Shown one piece after another: positions 22,842-34,336 of a stretch of DNA of 64,000 nucleotides. The DNA lies in the NCBI RefSeq assembly GCF_002776525.5, contig NC_045441.1, forward strand, positions 105,760,744-105,824,743, given 5' to 3'. The DNA is from Piliocolobus tephrosceles (lineage: Eukaryota > Chordata > Mammalia > Primates > Cercopithecidae). Under the pieces are notes generated by a model that was given only the letters and a program-made list of their open reading frames with translations, made no database searches and was not told the origin of the DNA. A program made the translations under genes and the position numbers. The first letter of the stretch is position 1; each line of letters opens with the position of its first letter.

Positions 22842-23091
22842 ATTTTTTATTTAAAAAATTGTCAAATAAAAATTATGTATATTTATGGGTGTACAACATG
22901 ATGCTTTGAAATTTGTATACACTGTGGAATGCCTAAATCAAGCTAATGAACATATATATGCATTACATCACATACTTACCATTTTTTGGTGGAATAAGTT
23001 CAAGAGATCTATATTACAATATGGTGCTGAGAATTAATAGCAATGTATTATACATGTGAAAATTGCGAAGATTATATTTTGTGTTCTCATC
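22842..23091 (-). mobile_element. Short L1 3' end with 5' inversion
   Basis: 22842-22992 is the antisense L1M 3' terminus (TATTTATGGGTGTACAACATG, GGAATGCCTAAATCAAGC). At 22993 the orientation flips: 22993-23091 is the immediately upstream L1 segment in sense orientation (AATAAGTTCAAGAGATCTAT, AATGTATTATACATGTG). This arrangement is the product expected from twin priming. Confidence 0.8.
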
Positions 23092-23777
23092 CCATGCTCT
23101 TAATACAGTTCTAGCACTATTTTTAGTTGAGATAATCTGTGTTTATATCGTTATGACAAAGTACTGTTTATTGAGTTCAGAAGTGTAGTGTAGTTGCAAC
23201 AAGTAATTGCCCTGTGTTTTTTTGTCTAAATTATTTTACATGTATGCCCTTTGTTTTTCCATGTACTTCACCATGATGTCTATCATACCATGTATTTATC
23301 AAGTCTATATTTTTTTCAGCTAACTTACCTTTGGAGAGCTTGTTCCTTCTGCTTGAATTAGGACTTGTTACTTTCTGGGTACCAAACCGCTGTCAAGCTG
23401 TGGGGTTTCTTTACCCCTTTCTTGGTTCCAGTCATCATTTCCTGAGTCCCATGCCTTCTACTTTCTACTTCGTTCCCTTGTTTTGCTAGAGCATGTTCTC
23501 CAGTCGCTCTGCAGGAAAGGCTGCAAGGCAATTCTGACATATTAAATATCTTTTATTCTGGTTTCAGGTTGGGTTTAGGATATCAGTTTGAAAAAAATAA
23601 ATCTTCCAGAATTTCAAAGGCATTTCTCCATTTTCTTAGTCTCCAGTGTTGTAGAGAAATCTATTGCCATTCTTAATTTCTGACATTTTTTCTTTTCTCA
23701 AGTCTTATTTGTCCTTAAATTTCCCATTCATTTTCATTATTATTATTTTTATTTTATGCAGCTCTCCTCTTAATCTG
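23092..23777. other. No recognisable gene or repeat
   Basis: T-rich intergenic sequence; nothing assignable. Confidence 0.35.
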
Positions 23778-23884
23778 TTTTTTTTTTTTTTTTTTTTTTT
23801 TTTTTTGAGATGGAGTTTCACTCTTTCACCCAGGCTGGAGTGCAGTGGCATGATCTCAGCCCACTGCAACCTCCTCCCCTCAGG
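23778..23884 (-). mobile_element. Alu fragment, antisense, abutting an LTR
   Basis: A ~29-base T run followed by GAGATGGAGTTTCACTC, CCAGGCTGGAGTGCAGTGG and CTCAGCCCACTGCAACCTCC. The Alu stops after about 75 bp of body, where the MSTA-like LTR begins without its first bases. Confidence 0.9.
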
Positions 23885-23885
23885 A

Positions 23886-24238
23886 ATGGTTTGGCTCTGT
23901 GTCCCCACCCAAATTTCATCTCGAAGTGTAATCCCCATAATCCCCACATGTCAAGGAAGGAACCTGGTGAGGGTGTTTGGATCATAGGCACGGATTCCCC
24001 CATGCTGTTCTTGTGATAGTAAGTGAGTTCTCATGAGATCCGATGGTTTTATGAGTGGTTCACACTCCCTCCCTCCTGCTGCCTGGTGAAGAAGGTGCCT
24101 GATTCCCCTTCTGCCATGATCGTAAGTTTCTGAGGTGTCCCCAGCCATGTGGAACTGTGAGTCAATTAAACCTCCTTCCTTTATAAATTACCCACTCTCG
24201 GGTATTTCTTTATAGCACTGTGAAAATGGACTGATACC
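23886..24238 (+). mobile_element. MSTA-like MaLR LTR
   Basis: ATGGTTTGGCTCTGTGTCC, CTTGTGATAGTAAGTGAG, GAAGAAGGTGCCTGATTCCC, GCCATGTGGAACTGTGAGTC and the AATTAAACCTCC/TTATAAATTACC 3' end fit MSTA. The first TGAT bases are lost at the Alu junction. Non-coding solo LTR. Confidence 0.88.
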
Positions 24239-24249
24239 GACAGCATGCC

Positions 24250-24815
24250 AAATCCCAAGTATACAATTCAATTATTTTTCATGAAGTGAATTAGCCACGT
24301 AACCACCACCAGATCAAGATATACCTTTACTAGCACTCCAGAGGCCTCCTTCATACTCTTCCCAGTCATTACAAAGGGAACCGTTATTCTAGTTCTATAA
24401 ATGTGTTTTGAACTCTACATAAATAGAATCATTCAGTATGCATTTGTGTGTGTGTTTAGCTTCTTTTGCTCAACATTATAAGATTCATCTAGGTTACCAT
24501 GTGAAACAAGTTTTATTTTTATAACTGTATGGTATTCCACCATATCAATATACTGAAATTTGCTTATCCAGTCTATTTTTGATAGACATTTGGGTTGGGG
24601 CTATTTCAGGTAATGAATATTATTTATAGATTCATTTACATATTCATTTGATGTACAATTTTTTGTGTTCTTTTTGGGTATATATATCTAAGAGTTGAAT
24701 TGTTCTGTTTTAGAACCTTTTTCTAAACTATTTTCTAATGGGATTTTATCAGTTAATATTTCTGCCAGCACTGCAGGAGAGTTGCCATTGCTCTGTATCT
24801 GCACCAATGAATGGA
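24250..24815 (-). mobile_element. Ancient L1M ORF2 end/3' region, antisense
   Basis: Antisense L1M order: AACCACCACCAGATCAAGATA, CATAAATAGAATCATTCAG, TAACTGTATGGTATTCCACC, GATAGACATTTGGGTTGGGG and TGCCAGCACTGCAGGAGAG. Diverged and non-coding. Confidence 0.8.
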
Positions 24816-24927
24816 ATTATCTCTGATAATAATTTTTTAATAAATTGTTTCTCTTTAAATTTGCCAAAAATTTGTTTATGTGTTGGTTGGTTGATTGGTT
24901 GCAGCTAAGAATGATGTTTGATAGTTT

Positions 24928-25452
24928 TATTAGTCTGGTTCTCCAGGAAAACAGAAACAAAATACATATACAATATGCCATATATAATTAATATTATATA
25001 TCATTATAACTTATGTATTTATGTGAATTAATATTATATATATAATTTCTTTGTATAAATGTAAATATACAAATATTTATAAAGACATTTATGATAAGGA
25101 GTTGGAGCATGCATTATGGAGGCAAAATTCCAAGATCTGTATTCAGCCAGATGGATAGCCAGGAGAGCCGATGGGGTAGGTTCTATTCTGAGTTTAATCT
25201 TGAAGAAGTAGAACTCTGTCCCAGCTAGAAGCCTGTCAGGCAGAGAGAACAAATCCTCCCTTACTCAGCTTTTTCATTCCATTCAGGCCTTCAAAGGATT
25301 GTATGTGGCCCAGCCATATTGGGGAAGACAATCTGCTTTACTCAGTCTGCAAATTCAAATGAGAATCTCATCCAGAAACAGTCTCACAGACACATGCAAA
25401 ATAATGCTTAACTTCCCAGTCAAGTTCCTCCATTAAATTAGCCATCACAATG
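24928..25452 (-). mobile_element. LTR-like ~500-bp repeat, antisense
   Basis: Minus-strand order: ATGGCTAATTTAATGGAGG, GCATGTGTCTGTGAGACTG, TTTCTGGATGAGATTCTCA, GGCCTGAATGG, then a TA-rich tract and CTGTTTTCCTGGAGAACCAG at the 3' end. The same family is present at 37781-38475 in plus orientation. The family name is uncertain. The TA-rich tract at 24975-25050 is internal to it. Confidence 0.6.
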
Positions 25453-25864
25453 CTGAAGGGAAGACATAAATGCACAGGATCAGGGAAACAGAAATGTACA
25501 AAATTGTAAAATGTAAAAACATTTGGAGTAACACTTTATATGAACGGTATCTCACAATTTTCTTTGAAATCCGTTTATTGCCTAGAAGTGGGATCCTGAA
25601 TGTGAAGTTTAACCTTAGATAAGCCCTTACATTGACAATACATAGACTGATAATTAAAGCACACTTTTTCTTTTCAAACATTTTTTTTCAGTACTTTAAT
25701 ATCTCAGCTAATATTAAAAACCTGTTTAGTTTTCCCAAATAGCCATAACTCCACAAACTCATTTTTTTTCCCTCATGGTTTCTATTTGAGGAGAAGGCAC
25801 ACTTCTCCTGCTGGAGTTATTTTCTTTAGGATTTTTTTTAGTATGCCTTCTTCAATGTCATCAG
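25453..25864. other. No recognisable gene or repeat
   Basis: AT-rich sequence between two LTR-like elements. Confidence 0.3.
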
Positions 25865-26352
25865 CACTTTGCTTCTCATGGCTGCTATAGCAAATTACCA
25901 CACATTTAGTGACTTAGACAACATACACTTATTATCTTACAGTTCCGGAGGTCAGAAATATGACACAGGTCTCAGTGGGCTAAAATCAAGGTATCAGCTG
26001 GGGTGGGTTCCTTCTGTATGTTCTAAGAGATAATCTGTTTCATTGCCTTTTCCAGCTTCTAGCGACTGCCTGCATTCCTTGGCTCATGGCTCCCATCCAT
26101 CTTCAAAGCCAGCAGTGTAGCATCTTTAAATGTCTAACTCTGACTTCCCTGTCCCTCTCTTCCACTTAGAAAGAAACTTATAACTATGTTTGCCCCCCGC
26201 CCTCAGGAAAATCCAGGATATCTTCCTATGTTGAGGTCAGCTGATTAGCAACCTTAATTTCATTTGCAACCTTAATTCCATTTTGCTATGTAACCTAATA
26301 TATTCAAAGCTAGACATGCATTCTTTGGGTGTCTATTATTCTGCCTACCACA
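25865..26352 (-). mobile_element. MLT1-type MaLR LTR, antisense
   Basis: Plus-strand reading GCAAATTACCACACATTTAG, CAGTTCCGGAGGTCAGAAAT, CTCATGGCTCCCATCCATC, AATCCAGGATATCTTCC and the end CTGCCTACCACA is the reverse complement of the LTR family that is also split at 61946-63338. Non-coding. Confidence 0.8.
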
Positions 26353-26423
26353 CCCAGAAGGAAGAGGAAACCAGTGTCAGGAGTGAATTTTATCTGCTTA
26401 CCATAAAAATATGGTGGCCCTTC

Positions 26424-27068
26424 TTTTTTTAACTTTTAAGTTCAGGGGTACATGTGCAGGTTTGTTACATAGGTAAACTTGTATCATGGGGGATTGTTGT
26501 ACAGATTATACCCCTGGGTAGTCACCCAGGCATTAAGCCTAGTACTCATCAGTTAATTTTTTCTGATCCTCTCCCTGCTCCCACCCTCTGCCCTCTGATA
26601 GGCCCCAATGTATATTATTTCTCTCTGTGTGTCCATGTGTTCTTATCATTTAGCTCCCACTTGTAAGTGAGAATATGTGGTATTTGGTTTTCTGTTCCTG
26701 TGGTAATTTGCTAAGGATAATTGCTTCCAGCTCCAACTATGTTCCTGCAAAGGACATAATCTAGCTCATTTTTTATGGCTGCATAGTATTCCATGGTGTA
26801 TGTGTACCACATTTTCTTTATCCAGTCTATCATTGATGGACGGTTAGGTTGATTCCATGTCTTTGCTATTGTGAATAGTGCTGCAATGAACATACGTGTG
26901 CATGAGTCTTTATAATACAATGATTTATATTCTTTTGGATATTTACCCAGTAATGAGATGACTGGGTCAAATGGTATTTCTGTCTTTAGGTCTTTGAGGA
27001 ACTGCTACACAGTCTTCCACAATGACTGAACTGCATTACACTCCTACTAACAGTGTATAAGCATTCCT
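26424..27068 (-). mobile_element. 5'-truncated L1PA/L1PB-like 3' end, antisense
   Basis: GTTCAGGGGTACATGTGCAG, AGCTCCCACTTGTAAGTGAG, GGCTGCATAGTATTCCATGG and GACTGGGTCAAATGGTATTT give the antisense L1 3' UTR and ORF2 end. It stops at AACAGTGTATAAGC. A second copy, independent of that at 19910, with similar truncation. Confidence 0.92.
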
Positions 27069-28129
27069 TTTTCTATAGTGGACTTTCTGTGCAGTTCTCT
27101 TCAGGGCATTTCCTTAAATAACTGCAAAAGAAGGGATAATGCCAGCAAATGATACATTAATGTTTTTGAAGCTTCCCCCCCTCCCCCGCCACAGGTCAAT
27201 GTTTTTATGTGTGAAGTTCCATACAAATAATCACAAAGTAACATTTATCTGCTGTAGTCACTAAAATCTACATATACTCCTGAGAAACGTTTCAAACTAT
27301 GGATTTTCACAATACCTCGTAATAACCTTCTGCTTTATGTACTGCTTACTATTCCTTAGTTTACTCATAGATAATTATGCTGCTCCCTATTAAAGGGCAA
27401 AATAAACATTGAAAATCCCAGGCAGAGACAAAGTGTGCTATTGCCACAAATCTCTGATAACTGGTTTAGTTATCAGCTTTAAATGGGATGTATGCTGACA
27501 TAGACCTTAATATTGAATGCTTGGTAAATATTTTGAAAGCCAGGTTTATTGTGAATTCTGAATTCTTTGTTAAGTAGTGGTAATTTTCATATTTAATTTC
27601 TTAGCAGCCAAAGACTTTCTACCAAATCAAAGTGAAATTAATACCATGTTTGATATAAACTGTAGAATTCTGTTTCTTAGAAAATCCAATTTCTCTTTGT
27701 ACTCATTTATACTATTAACTTTACTTTTGTCTCAGGTTTTTCAGAGATAGAATGAGGTTTACCTTATATAGCCTACCTACTTTCAGTTCTTATTCATAAA
27801 ATTTACGTTTAGAATACGCAATATCTATCATAGATATTGAATTATTAATATTTGTGCATATTATGGCTCTATATTTACTACGTGTGTAGTTCTTTCTAAG
27901 CTTGATCTCAATCATAGCAGATTAATTTTAGCATATTGGAAAAAATTCAACATATAAGTACCACAAATTTGATATACTTATTTATAAAATTGTGTTGATG
28001 GGAATAAGATGTATTTTAAAAATATGAGTCAGATCTGAACTGTTTTGTTAAAAATGATTTGGCTTATGGAAAGTATAATTGGCCCTCAAACTTTACCTTT
28101 CTTACCTATACTTACGTTATTATTTCTCT
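27069..28129. other. No recognisable gene or repeat
   Basis: AT-rich DNA with a C-run patch near 27174-27187. No family or coding signal recognised. Confidence 0.35.
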
Positions 28130-29460
28130 AATCCTTATTTCTACTTCTGTGCAAAATTTCAGAGAGGTTATTATTGTACATCCTCTCTCATTTAACCATA
28201 TCTAGTTTTGGATCATTTTTCACATAATATTATGTTGTGAACTTTTTTCTATGCCACTTAAAAAAGATTAAAAATATAACTTTTAATGTTTGAGTATCAA
28301 CATTGCCTTATTGTTGTTATGTTGTTTTCTATTTTTAATATTATAAATAATGCTGAAAAGACATTTAAAACTTTGAATTTACACCTGAAGTTAGACCTGA
28401 AAATTTATCATAAATTTTGATACAACGGCTCCATTATCATTAGTCAAATAGTCTCTAGTTATAATTTTACTGTCAACAAATATTTATCTAGCACTGTATT
28501 TGAGTGGTTTCACTTATCAAGATATTATTTTCTCCATTAATATTAAAATTTTCTTCAAGCTTTAGTGGATTACGGTCAGAAAATGTGAACTGAACTGTGC
28601 AGTTTCTGCTTTTTGGAATTGATTGGGGGCTTTCTTTGAAGCTATATTTATCTAGTCATCAAGGTCAAGAACAAAATGGAATCTTTGAAGTCCTCTGAAA
28701 ATAAGATGAAGAATTTTTCAAAACTTTAGAAACCTCATCTGAAACTCCTTCCCCTCTCTTTCACCACCATTTTTAGGTTATAAAAATCTAAATGTTTAAA
28801 TATGACATAATTATTATTTCTTCCATTATGCTTATTCTAAGAAGCTTTAAATTTCTATGTAATGAAAATTCCTGGATTATGAGAAGATTTTTATGTATAT
28901 TTTAATTCAAGAACTTCCAGGAATATTTGGTTATAGAATACCTTTCTTTCACTTTGTTTAGATTTGGTTCATACATCTGTTTGCATGTTCATTTTTTTCA
29001 AATCAAGAAAGATTTCTATTATATTTTTAATGTTGCTTTTATTTGTTTTGCTTATTTTAGAAATAGTGAATCATATAATTTCCCATAATTATTATGTTGG
29101 AGGTTTGTTTTTATTCTTGTCTTATTCTCAGTATTTGCGCAACTTTAATGTTTCCTTTCTTCTGAATTTTTGGTGAAGTTTCTTGAGATTGCCCCATACA
29201 TTACAGCTCCAGGTTTTTGTAGTATCTACTTCCATTTATTGCTTCCAGTGGAGATATTGATCTTGTGTTGTATTTTTGGTTTTCTTTTAATTCCTTCTTA
29301 TTTTACTCAGTTCTCTTTCAATTTCATCTAGGGTACTACCCTCTTATGGCTTTTTATGGCTTTCTGCTTCCTTGTTATAGTGTTTCTTCTTTTGTTACAG
29401 TAGGGATGTCAAACTGTTTTCAAAGTTCATTTCTGTTCTTATTGTTGCTTTATTCTTGAA
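28130..29460 (-). mobile_element. Possible very old L1/HAL1-like sequence, antisense
   Basis: Strongly T-biased stretch with scattered blocks reminiscent of antisense L1 ORF2 (28555-28620, GTGGATTACGGTCAGAAAATG) and T-rich segments typical of antisense HAL1/L1 ORF1. No continuous alignment is possible by eye, so this is tentative. Confidence 0.3.
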
Positions 29461-29544
29461 ACTCTAGAATCCCTTGATAGCACTCTCTCCTGCTTCTCTT
29501 TCCACATTTCTCACAAGTTCATCTCTTTCCTTTTCTGGCTTATT

Positions 29545-29735
29545 CATCCAGTGGTGAGCACCTACCATGTGCTGACATTATGACAGGTGCTTGGAATACA
29601 ATTGGTTAACAAAAACTCTGCTCTTATGGGACTTTTAGCTTACTGAGGACAGGACATTATTCAAAGAAAATCTCAACAAGTATAAATTTGCACAAATAAT
29701 AATGTTTTAAAGGAAAAGTATGCAGCGTCTGTGAG
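29545..29735 (-). mobile_element. L2 LINE 3' end fragment, antisense
   Basis: TGGTGAGCACCTACCATGTG, ACAGGTGCTTGGAATACAAT and CTCTGCTCTTATGGGAC match the antisense L2 terminus in order. Confidence 0.65.
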
Positions 29736-30079
29736 AGCTTATAAGAGGAGCTGACTTGCTACTCTAGCTGATTCTAAATAATGATGTTTCTGGGATCCCT
29801 ATTCATGCCCCACTTCTTGTGTTGTACATTCATTCTTCTTGAAGCATGGTTTTCATAATTTTCATATTTCCAATCTGCATGTGGGTGAGTCACTTCTAGG
29901 GCCCAGAGGGTAAAGTCCATCCCTAAGCTCAGTGTGTTTCCTGAACTCGAACTCATGTACTTTCTGCTTTATAGACACTGAGCCTGTATGTCTCAGAGAC
30001 ACTAAAATTCAATATGGTCTTGTTTGTTCTCTTTTCTACAAAACAGTTTCCCTTGTTAAATTCCATGTTCTGTTGGATT
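29736..30079. other. Unassigned intergenic sequence
   Basis: No confident family. The 29790-29920 part has an old-repeat feel but cannot be named. Confidence 0.3.
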
Positions 30080-30365
30080 ACTATCACCCACCCACTGTCC
30101 AAACCATAAATCTGGCACTATCTTTAATTTTTGGCTCTTTCTCGCCCCCTCTAATCCATTGGCCTCTTTGTTTATTATTTAGAGTCAGATTGCATGCAAT
30201 AAAAACCAATCATGATCTAGTTTCGGCCCTTATATAGCCTCTTCTTTCATTATTTCTTTACTTTTGCTCTAGAAATTATCGTAATCATTCTGACCTGTTT
30301 CAGTTCCCCCAATTTTATTTTTTTCCCAAATATCTTTCCCTAAGTTTTCTTCTCCTATAGCATGT
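30080..30365 (+). mobile_element. L2 LINE fragment, sense
   Basis: ACCCACTGTCCAAACCATAA, TGGCTCTTTCTCGCCCCCTC and TAATCCATTGGC follow the L2 region downstream of the RT core. Diverged, short. Confidence 0.45.
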
Positions 30366-30399
30366 ATGTTATCTGAAATATCATCGATAGGTCGATGCT

Positions 30400-30797
30400 G
30401 AAGAATGCCATATGATCTAATTTATACAAGTGGAATCTAAAAGTTGCATTCATAGAAGTAGAGTATAGAATGGTGGTTAACAGAGACTGGAGGAGGGGAG
30501 ACAGGTAAAAGTGAGATGATCAAAGAATAGAAAGTTTCAGTTAGGGGGAACAAGTTTTAGTGATCTATTGCACAGAATGGTGACTCTAACAAATATAATA
30601 ATGCATTGTATATTTCAAAATTGCTAAAAGAAGATTTTAAATGTTTTCACTGCAAACATAATAAATATATGAGGTGGTAGATTTGTTAATTTTCCTGATT
30701 TAATCATTCTACAAGGTAAACTTATGTCAAAACATCTCATTGTATCCCATAAATATATATAGTTATTACTTATCAATTAAAACTTAAATTAAGAAAA
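30400..30797 (+). mobile_element. L1 3' end (L1MA-like), sense
   Basis: CCATATGATCTAATTTATAC, AGTAGAGTATAGAATGGTGG, TGCACAGAATGGTGACTC and CATTGTATCCCATAAATATA give the sense L1M 3' UTR through to an A-rich end. 5'-truncated, non-coding. Confidence 0.85.
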
Positions 30798-30799
30798 GG

Positions 30800-31030
30800 A
30801 ATGCCAACTCTGGAGCTAGAAAACTCTGATTTCAAGTCTCGGCTCCCTGATTTACTAGCAACGGGCCCCTAGATCTGTTAATTAATCATGCTGCTCCTCA
30901 ATTTTGAATTTTTAAGGTTAGGATAGTAATAATGCCTACTATGTAAAGTTTTAGAGGATTAAATGAGATAAGCAAAAGGGTACAATACTTTTCAACAACG
31001 GTTGCTGGTGCTGTTATTGCTACTATTAAT
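30800..31030 (+). mobile_element. MIR SINE
   Basis: CTCTGGAGCTAGAAAACTC, TTTACTAGCAACGGGCCCC, a GTTTTAGAGGATTAAATGAG block and the TGTTATTGCTACTATTAAT terminus are in MIR order. Confidence 0.8.
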
Positions 31031-31129
31031 TAGAACTTGATTAAAGTGTTTCTGTCTCTATAAATTCTTTTCTGGTATTTTCTGGGGGAATTGATAATTT
31101 TCACCTTGTACATTCTCTATACTGTGGGG

Positions 31130-31312
31130 ATATTTATCTGCACAATAATCTATTGCATTTGTTTGCTTACATGCCATTCTATCTTTTTAACTATCCTGAG
31201 ATCACCTTGAAGACAGGGGATATGTTTTTTAAATTTGTGTATATACTAAGTGACGAACATGCTACATATTGTGCTTAGAACCCAGTTAGAATTTACTAAA
31301 TATTTGTTGGAA
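31130..31312 (+). mobile_element. L2 LINE 3' end, sense
   Basis: ACCTTGAAGACAGGGGATATG, GCTTAGAACCCAGTTAGAAT and TACTAAATATTTGTTGG match the sense L2 terminus. Confidence 0.6.
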
Positions 31313-32139
31313 AAAAAAACTGCACTAAAAACACTATGAATATTCTGAAATGAGTACATATTTGGTCCTGTTGCCTGGTGATCTCTGATTTAGCAGAAAA
31401 ATGGTCTGAGGAATTTGATATTTTGAGCATTCAGACTCAGGAAGTCCAAAAATCCTCTACTTCAGGTTTGCAGGCAGTTTTCCAGAGTTTCCAGGTACTG
31501 TCCTTGAATGATGTGTGGTGTGTGTTGTTTATTGAAGGTGTCATTAAAAATAACATTGAGTGCTTTGAATAATGTGGAATTATATTGCTACATATAACTG
31601 ATAATATAGTTTTAATCAACCTGAAATAAAGAAATATATTTTTTATAGAAATCACAAGGTATATAGTTTTTTTTTTTTTTTTTTTTTTTTAATCATTATC
31701 TTCTGTGATGATTAGTGACAGGTGAATTCTGTCTTTGGTGATTAGAGCTTATCCTTGGAAGTTTATGAAACATAAATTAAAGTTTCTTTTTTGGTGTGTG
31801 TTCAATATGGGCATCAATTTGATGTAGTGATTTATGACATACCCATCAAACTTGGATATGATATAAAACTGAGAATAGATAATATGTCAAAATCTAAAAA
31901 GAACATGAGCTTGACAGGATCAAAATTGACATTTTAATATTTACTAGAGTAACATGAAATTTTAACTAGGTACACAAAACAAATTATAGAAATATGCACA
32001 GAGCCCTAACTTAAACCTTAAATGCAATATTTATCTACCTATCAATCTATCAATCATCTACTTAACATTTTTCTATTTATGTATGAACTTTGGTTCATTG
32101 GAAACTAAATATTCATTGAGAGAATAATGACCTTGAAAA
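31313..32139. other. No gene; contains an isolated T run
   Basis: AT-rich, with a 24-base T run at 31667-31690 and no adjoining Alu/L1 body. A 64-codon open frame at 31378 has no recognisable domain. Confidence 0.35.
31667..31690. repeat. Poly(T) run
   Basis: About 24 consecutive T residues followed by AATCATTATC. Confidence 0.85.
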
Positions 32140-32381
32140 GGACCAAGGTTGTTTTGAGGATCTAATGTACAGCATGGTAACTATAGATAATAATAATGTA
32201 TCGTTCCCTTGAAATTTGATAAGGAAGCATATGTTAAGTGTTTTTACTGCATACACACACACACACACACACACACAATTGGTACCTGTGGGTAGTGATA
32301 GATATGTTAATCAATTTGACTGTGGTAATCAGTACACAATGTATAAACATATCAAATAATCCCATTGTACACCTTGAATAT
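32140..32381 (+). mobile_element. L1MA-like 3' end, sense, first segment
   Basis: GGATCTAATGTACAGCATGG, TAACTATAGATAATAATAATG, a CA-repeat segment, GATAGATATGTTAATCAAT and CATTGTACACCTTGAATAT are the L1M 3' UTR. Interrupted by an MSTA-like LTR, it resumes at 32669 with ATACAATTATTTGCTAATTA. Confidence 0.85.
32252..32277. repeat. (CA)n microsatellite within L1 3' UTR
   Basis: Thirteen CA units at the position where L1M 3' UTRs normally carry an ACACAC-type stretch; an expansion of an element-borne seed. Confidence 0.9.
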
Positions 32382-32663
32382 CATATTAGTTCGTTTTCAC
32401 ACTGCTATAAAGAAATACCTGAGACTGGGTAATTCGTAAACAAAAGAGGTTTAATTGACTCACATTTTCCCATGGCTAGGGAGGCCTCAGGAAACTTACA
32501 ACCATCCAAACACTTACAAAACCATCAATTCTCATGAGAACTCACTCACTGTCACGAGAACAGCATGGGGGAAACCGCCCTCATACTCCAATTACTCTCC
32601 TTCCTCAACACATGGGGATTACAATTTGAGAAGAGATTTGGGACACAGAGCCAAATCATATCA
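32382..32663 (-). mobile_element. MSTA-like MaLR LTR, antisense, nested in L1
   Basis: Plus-strand reading shows TTCGTTTTCACACTGCTATA, ACCTGAGACTGGGTAATTCG, CTCACTGTCACGAGAACAGC and GATTTGGGACACAGAGCC. AATAT flanks both sides (32377-32381 and 32664-32668), the 5-bp duplication expected of LTR integration. An internal part of the LTR (~80 bp) is deleted. Confidence 0.9.
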
Positions 32664-32668
32664 AATAT

Positions 32669-32705
32669 ATACAATTATTTGCTAATTAAATATATTTTTA
32701 AAAGA
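32669..32705 (+). mobile_element. L1MA-like 3' end, last segment
   Basis: ATACAATTATTTGCTAATTA followed by an A/T-rich end completes the L1 interrupted at 32381. Confidence 0.7.
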
Positions 32706-33574
32706 TCTGAATGAAAATGAAAATGTTTCCCTGTTTTGGAAAGTGGTGATGTATGTAGCAGTTCACACTGGGGTCATGAGGGATGGGTGTGGCAGAGCAG
32801 AGTGAAGCTGGATGATCTGGGGGATGAAGAAGAATAACAGATTTTTGAATAAGTTGCTTTTACATCTTACCTGTGATAAGAAGGCTTGTCTGTGCTGGTG
32901 TTGGGTAGGAGAATGGGTGGCTAAATGGGAGATTGATTAATAGTCATGCATTCTCTCATCATCTAAGAGTTTATTATGTACCCACATGGCTAGACACTAG
33001 AACACACAGCGGAACATGTTTGCTGCTACAGAGGGCTTTGTGGTGCTACAAGCCCATTACAACAGATACAAACATGAAATTTGGACCATGAATTTGATAG
33101 ACAGGAATAACTGAATCAATACAACTGCTAATGCAACTAATGATTTGATATTCATGCCAAAAAAAAAGGAATCAAAACTTTTAAGCGCTGAAATATAATT
33201 TTGCTATCAGTTTACTATGTGACTTAGTCTTCTGGGTCTTGTAGATGAGGATTAATTTTCATACCCTATTTCTAGAACATTCAGTTACTTTATTAAAAAT
33301 TTAAGTCTGTCAGACCGTTGATTGCCAACCAATTATTTGCCCAAATAGCTGATTTAATTTAGAACTGACCACCCAAATGACTCCATAGGATTGGTTTGAT
33401 CTGTGTTATTAAGCCTGGGTCAGTTAAGCTATTTCAGGAATGAACAGTATGAATTATACAACCACTCATAATCCAGATAACTGTTACATTCACATGAAAA
33501 TTATCTTTATATATTATCATAATTTTACCTGACCTCCCTAATATTCAATGTCAAAACTTAAGAAGAACAGGGCA
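32706..33574. other. No gene; faint antisense L2 near 32955-33070
   Basis: GAGTTTATTATGTACCCACATGGCTAGACAC-type order at 32965-33000 suggests a decayed antisense L2 end; the rest is unassigned. Confidence 0.3.
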
Positions 33575-33620
33575 TTTAGAAAGAACATATTGAAAAACTA
33601 AGATAACACAATGAAGTAAT
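33575..33620 (+). repeat. 46-bp unit, copy A of dispersed direct repeat
   Basis: Single-copy-looking sequence directly left of an L2. It matches 34801-34845 with two substitutions and three single-base indels, in the same orientation 1.2 kb away. It is the likely source of the second copy. Confidence 0.85.
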
Positions 33621-33630
33621 AGGACTGTCA

Positions 33631-33915
33631 TTTTTCAACAGATATTTATTAAGTACCTGGTATGGTGACCAATAAAGAATTTATAATCTAGTGGAAATAT
33701 GCAAAGATCACTAAGCAATTGCAATTGGTTGACAAGCAGAAGTCTAAGCACAGAAAAGAGTGACCTAATTCAGACATGGGGACCAGGACAGGTGTCCCAG
33801 AGGACACAGTGTTTAAAATGAGAAGGTACTAACGACAGAAGGTTGTGGGAGAGATGGGAAAAAAACAATGCTATCAAGTGAGGGTACAGCATGTGTAAAG
33901 GCTCAGAGGTGAAGG
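33631..33915 (-). mobile_element. L2 LINE 3' region, antisense
   Basis: TTCAACAGATATTTATTAAG, TTATAATCTAGTGGAAATAT, GTGTCCCAGAGGACACAGTG and GCATGTGTAAAGGCTCAGAGG follow antisense L2 order. Confidence 0.7.
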
Positions 33916-34214
33916 AATTCACAATTTATTTGAGACATTCAGTGTTTAGAACTTAGGTATGTAAAATTGATAGTTTGCGTAGTAAACCATAAAGCCATCT
34001 GGAACCTGTTAGCTTAGCCCAATTAAACACAATGCTCCAGAGGCCGTGGTGTTATCTATCTGGGCTATTTTGTTTTCCGTTATTACTCGAGGTGGCCTAA
34101 ATTGTGTTAATTGCAAACAACTACCCAGCAGTGCGGTGCAAAGGATTACTCAGAAGACAGTGTAAGTGGCTTAGTTTTAAAAATGATACAGAGTTACTGA
34201 TACAAAGTTACTGT

Positions 34215-34336
34215 TTACTCAATTCCTTTAATAGGCCAAGTATAGTGCTTAGGTTCTTCACACATATTTTTCTCATGTGATTCTAACAACGAGCTAATAA
34301 TGTGTTCATAGTATAGCTGAAGAGACTGAGGCTAAC
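34215..34336 (-). mobile_element. MIR SINE, antisense, first segment
   Basis: AGTATAGTGCTTAGGTTCTTC, CTCATGTGATTCTAACAACG and AGCTGAAGAGACTGAGGCTAA are antisense MIR. The element is cut at 34336 and resumes near 34860. Confidence 0.75.
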
